Source: Cryptomeria japonica (lineage: Eukaryota > Streptophyta > Pinopsida > Cupressales > Cupressaceae). From it: a stretch of DNA of 64,000 bases. Both the position numbers and the translations under genes were made by a program. Numbering within the stretch: position 1 is the first letter of the stretch; each line of letters begins with the position of its first letter. The notes under the pieces are model-generated. The model searched no databases, was not told the origin of the DNA, and worked only from the letters and a program-made list of their open reading frames with translations. Shown here piece after piece: positions 24,365-35,033 of this stretch. The stretch covers positions 623,780,383 through 623,844,382 of the forward strand of contig NC_081408.1 of the NCBI RefSeq assembly GCF_030272615.1, written 5' to 3'.

Positions 24365-25246
24365 TTAAGATTCCTCTTCTGGCATAGATGGAGGCATTGG
24401 AACTCGGTCTCTTCCAGACCCTCTACATAGAGGACGACCCCTTCCATGAGCAGAAGCGCGACCAAAACCTCTGCTACCACCTCGCCTACTCTGTACTGCT
24501 TGGGGGTCCTTTGCTTCTATTTTAGGAGGAAAGACACCATTAAGTTTGGCAAATTCTAAAAATTCTTCTTCCCTACCCAAATCTTTTGGATTATCCCCTA
24601 GAAAACACCATTTTAGGAATTTGAGGCACATGCTTGCAAAGGTTTTGTGCTATTGGAGGTCCTTGTCAATAAGCTCAAGCAGAAATGGGTAGAATTTGAT
24701 CAGCTCGCCCGAGACGTTGAAAAAAATTATCTTGCTCAGCCGAGGAGCCCTTGAATCATGTCGCGCCTTATTAAGAACCTCTTGCAGTTCGAGCAAAATG
24801 TCATTAGGAAATAGTCTTTTGGTAAGGGTCCAGACTACTTGTTTGTCAATCTTTAGATCCATGAGGGAGGCGACAAACCGAGATGAGATGTTGGTGTTGT
24901 CTTAGGGGTATTCTTCCCTGCTATTATGCCCACTGTCAAGAATGAGCTTAACGGCTAGGATGACCATTGGCTCGGGGAATAGGAGGAGCCTCTTCAGCCT
25001 TAGGTCCGTGATTTTGCTAAAGGAGACTTGACAGATGGAGGTTGAGAGAGAGATGGGAGTGTTCACACCAAAACATGAGATTGGTCTAGGGTCAACAATC
25101 ATAATAAATTCAAATGGCTCCTCACCAGACATAGCTTCGAGAATCTGTAGCAGCTTGATCTTCTATGTATGCGATTGTGGAGATAAACTAGTTGATAATC
25201 TTGCAGAGGAAACTGAATAAAAGCTAGAAGGCACTTTTTTCAACAT
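24365..25246 (-). pseudogene. Additional reading frame 3' of the LINE ORF2, unrecognised
   Basis: From ATG at 25,246 one minus-strand frame remains protein-like for 294 codons to the stop at 24,365, broken by only three stop codons (25,163, 24,902 and 24,650), all without frameshift. It begins MLKKVPSSFYSV. The middle is hydrophobic then helical (LLLELQEVLNK-like, LSKIIFFNVSGEL). The last 40 residues are an Arg/Gly-rich tail (RRGGSRGFGRASAHGRGR) ending in an acidic MPEEES. An RG-rich tail suggests RNA binding. It sits between the RNase H domain and the poly(A) end, so it is transcribed with the LINE, or is a captured or nested fragment. No family is recognised. Confidence 0.45.
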
Positions 25247-27147
25247 GCATTAATGAGAAATGCCTTGCAATGAATTCACCTGCAAAGGTGGCGAAGAATA
25301 TCTATCTAAAATCATGCCAAATCTCTCGGCTAAAGAGTTAATCTCTATCCAACAGACAATGCATGCCTCGTACTTAGAATGACGACAGACTGCAGGCTGT
25401 CTTTTCGGGATGAGAGTGGGAAAATTCGTTGATAGAAAAGCCAAGATTAGGTGACGTCAGAGATGACATGTCAGTTTCAATTCTTAAAGGTGGCAGAAAA
25501 GTTTGAATTCAAAGAAGTAGTTGTTTCACCCAACTTTGGCGTAAGAGTTAATGCCTGAGGAATAGAAACAAGAAACCATTGTTGGGCAAGTTAGATTAAC
25601 TATCTGAAGGTTGACCTTGGGAACTTCTTCCCTTCTCTCACCAGATCAATGGAAGGCCATCTGCTATAGATTAAAAATAAAGTCTGCCTCTGATAGTCTC
25701 TTTAGCGAATAATGGAAATACTCTGTAGATTAACCCTGGCGATTGTCGTCCTACTCCCACCAATGAAAAGAAATGCCTTCTACTGCAGATTTTGAGAGAG
25801 CATATGCCTATGTATTCGCTTCTCTGTAGATATGTTTAACCTCGTATTGCTCTAATATAGCCAAATTGTCAATTATGCTATCCAGAATTTCCTGTAGCCG
25901 CCAGTTTGGGGTTTTCTTCAATTTAATTGCATTGATTTCTATCTCTGAATCTCCCTCTACTATGATGTTTCTTATCCCATGATTGAGGCAATCCAGTAGG
26001 CCTAGAAGCAAAGCTTTGAATTATGCTATATTATTGGTATTTGGTAGCAATGGCTTGGCCATTTTTTCAATAATTGACCCTAAATAATCTCTAACCACAT
26101 ATCCTATACTTGAAGGACTTGGGTTACCTTTGGAGGCTCTATCAAAATTCAGTTTGAACCAACCCTTCTTAGGGGGGGACCATATAGCTTCCTTTCGAGC
26201 ATTAGGTTTTTCCCCAAATGAGGGAAGAATCTTGATTCCTTGCTAGTTATTTCTTATACTATCATCCCAAGAAGGGAAGATTTTGGAAAATCTATTGAGA
26301 AAGCTAGTTTGGAATTTACTGTCTCAACAATTGAGGTTTCAATTGAGGTTAAAACTTATTCAAATCTCCTTTCTTTATTGTCAAAAAGTCTTTGATTCCT
26401 TTCTTTCCAAATTTCCCAAACAAGGCAGGAAGGAGAAATTTCCAAAATCTGGCTTAAAGTGCTTTCCTTAGAAGGAAGATGCCAACATTGAAAAAGAGAG
26501 ACTATATCATTAGGAAGGGCTGATATCCACCCCAATTTTTCACAAAGCCATCGCCAGCATTTTGAGGCAAAAGGGCAATTCAAGAGAAGGTGATCAACTC
26601 TCTTCAAGGGCTTTTCACAAGATGCATCTCGAGGGTCCTTCATAGCCCATTTTAGTAAATCTTTCTGCAGTGAGAATCCTCTTTTTGAAGGCCAACCATG
26701 CAAAGATTCCTACTTTTGGGATGATCTTACGACTCCAAAAGAGCTGAATTGGAATATCTTGTTCTTCTTGATTCCCACGGTTAACTAGAACCCTATAGCC
26801 ATCTTTAGCATTATATTGACTTGTTTTCGAGCAAGCCCATATGAGAGTATCTTTGCCTATTCTAGGATTAATATTTCTTACTCTTATAAGGTCTAGAAGC
26901 TGATTGATTCCAACAATTGGAATAGGCAATCCTTCCATAGGCTTCCAGCTCCATCCTTGCATGCTAGAGGTCCTTTCGAAGACCATATAATCGCTAACTT
27001 GGGATCCCCAGTGTTGTTGAAGCCAGTGCTTAGCTATTGGAATGTTAAGAGAGCTTTCAATGCTCAGGTATCCTCCTCATGAGTCTTCCCAAAAGAGGCT
27101 AGAGGAAGCATCATGTATATCCCAAGACAAGGAATCTACAATTAAGT

Positions 27148-27523
27148 TGTGAGAGTTGATAAATACAACACCACAAGAGCCCAAATGATCTCTGCAAGAT
27201 GAATAAACCTGTTACAAGGAGAAGCAAGGAAGCAACAAAGGAAAAACAAGTACACAGAAAATATGCTCAAAAAGATGAGAGCTCAATATTCACTAAAATG
27301 TGTAATGTGATAATCAATCAATCCAAGATACAAAGAAAAGAATTAACCTATAATAGGTCAAGAAACCCTAAAAGGGAAAACCCTAGGCTTGCACATAATA
27401 ATTAATAAAAGAATTAGTTATTATGCACCTAATGTTAGCTTAAGTGTAAAAGAGATAAAGGGAACTTAAATAATTAAACAAATGTTGTTTAATTAATCAA
27501 CTAAAGACCTGATTACTCTAACA
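27148..27523 (-). repeat. 3' LTR of the non-autonomous element
   Basis: 376 bp. Read on plus it begins TGTGAGAGTTG and ends CTCTAACA. It is paired with 29,487-29,865. Confidence 0.93.
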
Positions 27524-28689
27524 CCCCCCCTTAAGCTAGACTTAGGGAAAAGCTAAAACCTAGAACAACTATTAAAAGCAAGAAAGATGGGTCCCGACAA
27601 CAAGGCCTGATCAGGTACCCAAATACATCCAAATCTCTATGAACCAAAGAAATAGAGAAAACCACGTGGGAAAAAAACTCTACTCCAAACAAAGATGGAA
27701 AAGAAAGAAGAACACCACTAAAGTAGGAAATAGCTACAAACACTGTCGAAGAGTAACTGCTGATCTGAAGAACCTCCACTAAAATAGAACATGACCAGGT
27801 AGAGAAGACTATAATCTGTATTAGTGCCCTGAAATGACACTACTCAAATCAGATGGCAAACAAAGGCAAACAACTGAACTCGAAGATACAGATGGCATGA
27901 GAAACCAAAGCCTGAAGCGCTGATCAATTGAACCAAAGAAGCATTAGAACCAACAGGACAAACCTCCCCATAATGTTGAAAAAGGAGAGGGATAGGTACA
28001 CTAAAAAGAACGGCCAACAAGAACTGCATGACGAAGAACCAGGAATAGCGAAGGTGCAGTGAAAGTACAGTGTCGTGGAAGGAACACTCACTTGACACAC
28101 ATCATGAAGATAATTTCATGGAAGGAACACTCACTAGACAAAGGCAGATGGCAAACAAAAGACAAACATCAACCCCCCATGGCATTTTATAAGTAGTTCA
28201 TGTACAATAAGGCACAAGATGTGCAAGATCCCAAGTAAACAATGCATGATGGCACTTTATCTCAGTGTGTTTGCATAAATAAAATTCTACAATGATAAGA
28301 AGACTAGAAAAGGAAAGAACAGGCAAAACCGAGACATCCTACTCAGAGAAAGAGATCCTAAGACCTAAAACAACCAAGATATTTACCAGAGTGCTGAAAA
28401 TGAAAAAAAAACTGAATAAAATATTCCTGGAGAAGAATCTGGAAAGAAAACTCATATGGCTAGAAATTACACAAAACAAGCTTTCCAAAAATATTTTTTT
28501 TTTCGAAAAACGGAGTTCGAATGCTTATTCTACGGCCCCAAAAGTGCAAAAAAGAGACCCCACTTTGATTGGAAAAAGTAAAGTCAAACAGCAAAGTTGA
28601 AAAAAAATTCCAACACCACGAGGTTTGGCTTAGAACCATCTTTTCGATGCCTATTTGTTTTTGAAAAAATAACTCTGTTTGCCCAAGTT

Positions 28690-29060
28690 ATGGCAAAAAA
28701 ACCAACCCCTCCTAAAAGAGGCAAGAGGGAGGTGCAACAGTAGCAAGGTCGAGCGGAGGTGGCCCGTGGGCGGCGCGGGGCGACGCTCTGGTGACGGTCG
28801 AGTGGCACAACGGTGGTCGGTGGCGGGGGGGAGAGGTTGGCGGTGGCAGGGAGAGCACCAGTGGGGGCCGTAGGGCAAGGCGTTGGTGGGGTGGGCATCG
28901 GCGGGACCGGAGGGGGCCGACAAGGGCCAAAGAGCAGGTGCCGACGAGGGTCGGAGGGGGCCGAAACCGGCAGGGAGACTGTCAGCGACAGGAATGGGGG
29001 GCCCGCTCTGACAGTGGCAGAGCTTGCGGCAGCCAGGGGGGCCCGCTCTGACAATGGCCG
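28690..29060 (-). other. GC-rich leader of the non-autonomous element
   Basis: A C-rich (minus strand) island with A/T homopolymer runs on its primer-binding-site side (29,105-29,165). It lies about 430-800 bases inside the 5' LTR. Frames are open on both strands and give Pro/Arg or Gly/Arg low-complexity proteins, so coding is not claimed. It is followed on the minus strand by cataacttgggcaa, echoed by cataacttgctcaa after the island of the other element (about 10,549). Confidence 0.6.
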
Positions 29061-29486
29061 TTTTTTGTTGATTTTTTGTAATTTTTTGAAACTTGGCCGT
29101 TTTTTGTTGATTTTTTGTAATTTTTGAATTTTTTTTTCAAAAAAAAAAAAAAATCAAAAAAAAATCATTCAGCTTGCATGCCGTAAAAAGCCAATTTTTT
29201 TGAAAAAAAATAAAATCGCGAACTACATGTCAGGGTCGTAAGACCTAGTACTGAAGAAAAAATACCCCCAGAGACTCGGGAGTCAAAAATGGTCAAGTTT
29301 TATATGACCATAGGGGTTTCTGGGCCTTTTGAGCACGATGGTCAGGTCTATTTAGGCCCAAAGTGCTCAGAAAAAAGGCCTATCCCTAGGTGCATAAAAA
29401 AACTTCTGAAAAACCCCAGATCTGTTTCCAATGCAAAAAATCTCAAAACAAAAATAGATAGCTACAGATTTGAAGCTCTGATACTA

Positions 29487-29865
29487 TGTGAGAGTTGAGA
29501 AATAAAACACCATAGGAGCCCAAATGATCTCTGCAAGATGAATAAACATGTTACAAGGAGAAGCAAGGAAGCAACAAAGGAAAAACAAATACACAGAAAA
29601 TATGCTCAAAAAGATGAGAGCTCAATATTCATCAAAATGTGTAATGTGATAATCAATCAATCCAAGATACAAAGAAAAGAATTAACCTCTAATAGGTCAA
29701 GAAACCCTAAAAGGGAAAACCCTAGGCTTGCACATAATAATTAATAAAAGAATTAATTATTATGTATCTAATGTTAGCTTAAGTGTAAAAGAGATAAAGG
29801 GAACTTAAATAATTAAACAAATGATGTTGTTTAATTAATCAAGTAAAGACCCGATTACTCTAACA
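29487..29865 (-). repeat. 5' LTR of the non-autonomous element
   Basis: 379 bp, TGTGAGAGTTG to CTCTAACA on plus, with the primer-binding site immediately to its left on the plus strand. The right target duplication is TAAGT at 29,866-29,870. Confidence 0.93.
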
Positions 29866-32800
29866 TAAGTTTCTACAAGAGACAATAAAATTCCAAGTTC
29901 TAGAACCCTTTGGATGAAAATCAGATCTAAGGAGGTTTTGAGGATCCCCATTTGTTAAATATTTAGTTCCCATCATCCTAACCCATATTGCTTTGGGGTC
30001 TTTAATGAACTTCCAAACTAGTTTAGCTCCTAAAGCTTTGTTTTGCAAGCGAAGAACTTTGATTCCTAGACCCCCCATAGATTTAGATTTGATTATTTTA
30101 TCCCATGAAATTAGGGCAATTTTTTTGTTTTTCTTCAGTGTTTTGCCAAAAGAAGTTTCTCATCTTCTTGATCATGATTGAATTTTCACCAACCGTTAGG
30201 GATAAGAAGGATAAAAGGTAGATAGGAAGGGCCGAAATAACTGTTTGGAGCATTACTAATCTACCAGCCCATGAAAGGCATTTCCCTTTCGAGGAGTTTA
30301 TATTTTGATCCATCTTTAGCTTAAGAGGGTCCCAGAGTTTAGTGTTCCTCAATCCTCTGTCAATTGGAATGCCCAAATGTATACAAGGAACGATGCTTGA
30401 TCTACAATTCAAAATTATTTGGATCTTAACCTCTAGGGGGGAGGGGTGGAGAAGAAGAAAACTTTTGATTTTCTTTGTTGATGGTTTGTCCTGAGGCCTT
30501 CCCAAAGGATTCTAGAAGAATTTTTAGTTGAATTGCTTCCTTGACTTTTGCTGCACCCAGCAAGAGGTTATCATCTGCAAATTGTTGATGTGTGACAACA
30601 AAGTTTGAGGTTACTTTGACTCCTTCCAATAGATTGTTAGATTGTTTTGATTTAATGGCCCTCCCTAGACCTTCTACCATGATAATGTAGAGATATGGAG
30701 AGATAGGATCCCCCTATCAGATGCCCCTTGAGGTGGAGAAGAAACCTGTTGGCTTCCCATTTATCAAGATTGAGAATTTGGGCGTAGAAATGCATTCAAA
30801 TATCCAGTTAATCCAATTTTTGTCAAAACCAAAAGCCTCCATTATTTTGCATAAGAATCGCTAATCCATATTATCATAAGCTTTAGAGATATCTAATTTG
30901 ATTATCATACCTAGTCTCTTCGTATTTTGAAAAGTGTGGATAGCTTCTTGGACCACAATGACACCATCAAGAATTGAGCGACCAGGGACAAATCCAATCT
31001 GGTCTTCTGATATAATGCAAGCCATAAGGGGCTTCATTCTATTTGTCATGACTTTTGAGAGGGTTTTGTAGACTGTGTTGCAAAGTGAAATAGGACTAAA
31101 GTCCCCTAATTTAGAAGCTTTCTCCTTTTTCGAAATAAGGGCTATGAACATATTGTTGGTTTCTTTGAGCAAATTGTCTGATCTTCTTGCAAACTCTAGA
31201 GCCTCGACAAGATCTTGTCCCAAAATATGTCAGCATTACTTGAAGAACTTAGTAGGGAATCCATCTGGGCCAAGAGCCTTTCCAGAAGGAAGTTGATTAA
31301 GAGCTTGAGTTACTTCTTCCAGTGAAAATTTCTCATTTAACTTTTGATTTTGTTCATCTGAAATGATCTTTGGAATCAAGGCCAAGAAATTTCCCTGCTC
31401 TGTAAGATGTGAACCATCTATGTTGTTTAGTAGAGTAGAGTAATATGAGATTATTTCTCTCTTAATCTCTTCAGGGTCATGTATAGTTTGGTTTTGATTC
31501 AAATCTAGTTTTAAGACCCTGTTTATGCTCCAACAAATCTTTGTCACATTATGGAAGAACTTAGTATTCTTGTCACCCATCCAGAGCCAATTTTCTCTAG
31601 ACTTTTGCTTCCAGAAAATTTCTTCTTTAGATAGGATATCCTCATAATCCGTGAGCAGATTCTTTTCTTGTTTAAAGGAGTCTTGATCCATGCCTTCAGA
31701 AATAATTTTTACATTTAGAACAACCAACCTCTCTTCTAAAGATTTTTTGGAGGAGAAGATGGTTTTAAAATGTTGGGAATTCCATTACAACAACTTCTAT
31801 TTTACATATTTTAACTTTGAAATGAAGCAATAAAGTTTGGAGCCTTCAAATGCTTCTTCTTTCCTCAAGTCTTCTATCAAGGTTAAAAAATTTGGATCTT
31901 TCATCCACATGTTCTCAAATCTAAAAGGAGATTTGGAGGTGTCAGAAACTCCTTGAAGGGATAGCATAATGGGGAAATGATTATATCCTTAACAAGCTAG
32001 AACCAAACACTCAAAGGAGAAGGGAAAATAGCTAAGATCCCCCAACCAGAAAAATCTATCAATTTTCTCTGAAATGTTGCTAAAACCTTTTCTCATGTTT
32101 GTCCATGTAAAGGAGTCCCCTGAGTCAATATCTAAAACTCATTCCTATCTATCCAATCATTAAAATCTTGTTGAGATCTTTCTAACCTAATAATGCCTCC
32201 CTTTTTGTCTTACGCATACTTGATTGCATTGAAATCACCTCCTATGATGAGTTGTTGATCTGAAAGCTGGGATATGACCCCATCAAGGGATAACCAGAGG
32301 AGCCGCCTGTTTTGAGGAGATGTTGGTCCATAAGTGTTGATGATAAAAGAGGAACTGTTTGTTTGTGAGTGATCTTTACTAGCAGTCAGTTTCTATTGGA
32401 AGCAACACCTTCCACATGAACTTGAGAAGGCTTTCAGATTATCATTAAACCCCAGAGGCCCCTTCTGATGCAACTGTTGATTGAAGAGAAGCTTGAAAAA
32501 GGGAGCTAATTCCCAAACCAAAGGAAACAGCTTGCTGACAATCTAACTTAGTTTCTTGGAGGGTAACATTTGCTCTGACCAAGAGAATCCTTCTCTTAAT
32601 CACCCTTTGTTTTTTAGGGGCATTAAGGCCCCTAACATTCCAAGAAAGGATTTTTATTGTTGTTCAGGAAAGGTATTTCCCTTCCCTACTTTCCAAAGGT
32701 CTGTGATTTTGGATTGGCTCTCTGCTGCCCCTTCTTCAGTTCTTACTTCATTCAAAGATTTGTGGCCCTTCTTGGGAGGAGAGGAGCCAAAATTAGGTTT

Positions 32801-33162
32801 CCTCTTTCCATATATGAACTTATTCAATCTCAGTTTCCTTTTCTACTTGATCTTCAAATACATTACAGCTAAGGGAGTATCTAGAACCAAATCCATATCC
32901 TCATCATTAATCATATAATCTTGAAGAAGTCTTTGAGTCTTTTGATCCAAGTGCATTTCCAAATCTTGTGGCATCAAGGAAGGTGACATCATAAGAGGGT
33001 TGGGGAGTTCAGCTAAAAGATTGAAGCATTGTTTTGATGATAGAAGATCATTTAGTGGGGAAGCCAAGCAATCAAAAAGTTCCTTTGAGGGGAGCTCCAA
33101 GGGGGAAGGCAGAGGGCTAAGAGACAAATTGGCTTGGACTTTAACTGGAGATGCCTTTCCAT

Positions 33163-33163
<1 letters not shown>

Positions 33164-33208
<45 letters not shown>
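33164..33208. repeat. (GA)22 microsatellite
   Basis: An uninterrupted GA dinucleotide run of about 44 bp within LINE ORF1. It would read as a Leu-Ser repeat on the minus strand. Confidence 0.95.
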
Positions 33209-33210
<2 letters not shown>

Positions 33211-33630
33211 ACCTTCAACCTCCATATATGTTTTTATGTCTTTAGCAATAACATCCTCCTCCTGTAAAATGTTAGCTAGAGACATAAGTTTACCTGTGTT
33301 TGATTCTATTAAAACTGGAGCACCCCCTGCTCTCCTTCGCCTAACTTTGTTCTTTCTTTTTGAAACCTTTCTAGGATTCTAAACAAATAAATTGAAGACT
33401 CCCCTAATCAAAGAAGGGGTTTTCTTTTGGCCAAATAGACTCCTCATAGTCTTGTTGCTTTGGATCTTAACAATGAGAGACAGGATGAGCAGGGGAAAGG
33501 ATGGAGGAGGGTGGGGAGAAGAGGGAGAGCCAGAACCTGGGAGTGACTGAGATTTAAAGTTTACAATCAAATCGTTTGATAGCCGAGAGGGCCTTGGATT
33601 TTGAATATAGCATGAGGCTGCAGGAACAGG

Positions 33631-33790
33631 CGATTCTGTTGCAGATGCCAATCCCTTGTTCTCCATCTATAGGTTCATTTCATCATTTTTTAGAACAACA
33701 TCTAGAACAAGCGGCTCTGTTGGAGGCATCAATCCCTTGTTCTCCATGTGAAGATTCATTTCATCATTTTTTAGAACAACAACTATTTGA
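33631..33790. repeat. 81-bp tandem duplication inside LINE ORF1
   Basis: The segment around aatcccttgttctcc at 33,650 recurs at 33,731 with about 85% similarity. 81 bp is 27 codons, so the reading frame is kept: minus-strand VLKNDEMNL and MENKGL occur twice. Confidence 0.8.
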
Positions 33791-35033
33791 AGGGGAGAGA
33801 TTGCACCTCTAGAAGCATCCATAGAGCAGTTGTGGACTATTTGATTTCGGAGGATGCATTTACCAGGAGTCTCCTTTCCTAGACTCTAAACTTTCTTCTT
33901 CCATCTACCCACATCTTAGATTATCTCTAATTCATTGTAAAAGCCTTGTTTTAAATCTATTTCCACATAGATGTTAGCCACATCTCCCTTTAGTCCATTC
34001 AGGAAGTCTTCCTCAATACCCACTAGAGATCCTAAAGCATCTCATATCTTCAAAATGGCCTCTAGACACCAAAACTTAGATGGAAGACCAACTAGAGAAA
34101 TTTGTATAGGAGATTTCCAAAATTTGTGATTAGTAGGGTCAAAGCCTAGTTTCCAGTGTAAGAAATGGAAGGTCGAGCCCTAAAAAAAGAGAGGGCTACC
34201 ATTAATGATAGCTTCTTTCAGCATAAAATCTGCACATTCTGAAAAGAAAAAATCATTATGCAATGGTCTGATCGAGATCATTCCTGGGAAAGAGGAAGTC
34301 CACCACGACATGATTTCTTTGATATCCCCAAAAGCTTACTCCCCATGCCTTTCCTATTCCATTTTTGGTGCTTATGATCGAAAGGGGGGCTTGCCAAGGA
34401 GGAAAGGAATTTCTAAAACCCAAAACCCCATGATCTTTGTGACTAGGCGGCTCTCTCGGAACCCTGAAGTGGAAATGAAGGTGCTGAGAATGAGTCAATT
34501 TTTGGAAGGGAAGGACCTCTTTGGCTGAAGCAAAGTTGGACTTCCTTGTTTGAAGAGGAATGCTATTTGGACCTATTGCCACTTTGCTTGCCCAAGAGTC
34601 TAAGCTAGAAGAAACATCATTCTGGGAAGGGAGGGACCTTGGGTGACAAGAAAAACCAACATTTCGAGGCTTTCCATGGTTCTGCCATTTCAAACTTTTG
34701 TAGTTTAGGTCTTTAGTATTCTTATTTTCCCAAAGATTTTGTTCTTTTTCTCACCAAGGACAAGCAGAGCTACGACTGAAGGAGGTGCCCAGCTGAGCCA
34801 AACGTGGAGGAAGCCCACTGAGTTCCATGTCTAGTCACTCCTCTTAAAACTGTTGTTGCTCTGATTCCTCTGATTTCTATGGGACCTCTGGATTCTCTGG
34901 ATTCTCTAGACTCTCTGGTTTCTCTGGATCCACTCCATAGTGGTCTCAAGTTGCATGCCGAATTTTAACTATTGACATTGTCATTTTAAGCAACATCTTC
35001 AATAACTTTTGAATAATCAATATACGAGAAAAG

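Larger units (their letters stand above)
27148..29865 (-). mobile_element. Non-autonomous LTR retrotransposon inserted in the LINE
   Basis: Two LTRs (27,148-27,523 and 29,487-29,865), a reverse-strand primer-binding site (29,475-29,486, TAGTATCAGAGC on the minus strand) and a polypurine tract (minus AAGGGGGGG, 27,524-27,535) define a complete element flanked by TAAGT on both sides (27,143-27,147 and 29,866-29,870). The LTRs differ at about 14 positions plus a 3-bp indel (about 3.7%). The 1.96-kb interior has no gag, protease, integrase or RT motif. It holds a GC-rich leader (about 28,690-29,060) and AT-rich DNA. It must have been mobilised by another element. Copia affinity is suggested by the primer-binding site and by the leader resembling that of the 9,169 element. 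Confidence 0.92.
25796..32650 (-). pseudogene. LINE ORF2: endonuclease, reverse transcriptase, zinc-binding region, RNase H
   Basis: Minus-strand domains in order: apurinic-type endonuclease start (ILSWNVRGLNAP, about 32,610-32,645), INTYGP near 32,330 and GGDFNAI at 32,222-32,242; linker with NTKFFH and GPDGFP (31,727-31,236); RT with LCNTVYK, GFVPGRS and KLDISKAYDN (to about 30,867), QGDPISPYL, then catalytic FADD at 30,570-30,581 and PCIHLGIP; after the LTR insertion (27,148-29,865), the zinc-binding region (DHLLLNCPFASKCWRWL, about 26,530-26,610); and RNase H (KLNFDRASKGNPSPS, VEGDSE, HIYREANT) ending near 25,800. The enzyme nicks target DNA and primes reverse transcription from it. The catalytic Asp residues survive but many stops and frameshifts make it inactive. 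A C-terminal RNase H is known in a subset of plant L1 elements. Confidence 0.9.
32843..34693 (-). pseudogene. LINE ORF1 (DUF4283-type nucleic-acid-binding protein)
   Basis: Minus-strand frames give an N-terminal basic segment (34,693-34,256), then the DUF4283-like core at about 34,170-33,940 (FLHWKLGFDP, SLVGLPSKFW, IYVEIDL). Such ORF1 proteins bind the LINE RNA and form the ribonucleoprotein. The C-terminal half includes a 27-residue in-frame tandem repeat (33,631-33,790) and a (GA)n microsatellite (33,164-33,208). No CCHC knuckle was found. Several stops and frameshifts are present. Confidence 0.65.
23991..35017 (-). mobile_element. Near full-length plant LINE (L1 clade with RNase H), split by an LTR element
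   Basis: Read on the minus strand: 5' region to about 34,700, ORF1 (34,693-32,843), ORF2 (about 32,650-25,796), an extra reading frame (25,246-24,365) and a 3' end with a poly(A) run carrying AATAAA (23,991-24,010). A 2.72-kb LTR retrotransposon (27,148-29,865) interrupts ORF2. Without it the LINE is about 8.3 kb. The 3' flank aatagggggaaag-like sequence resembles aatatacgagaaaag at 35,019-35,033 (about 3 mismatches in 16), a possible old target duplication, so the right boundary is tentative. All ORFs carry stops. Confidence 0.8.
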
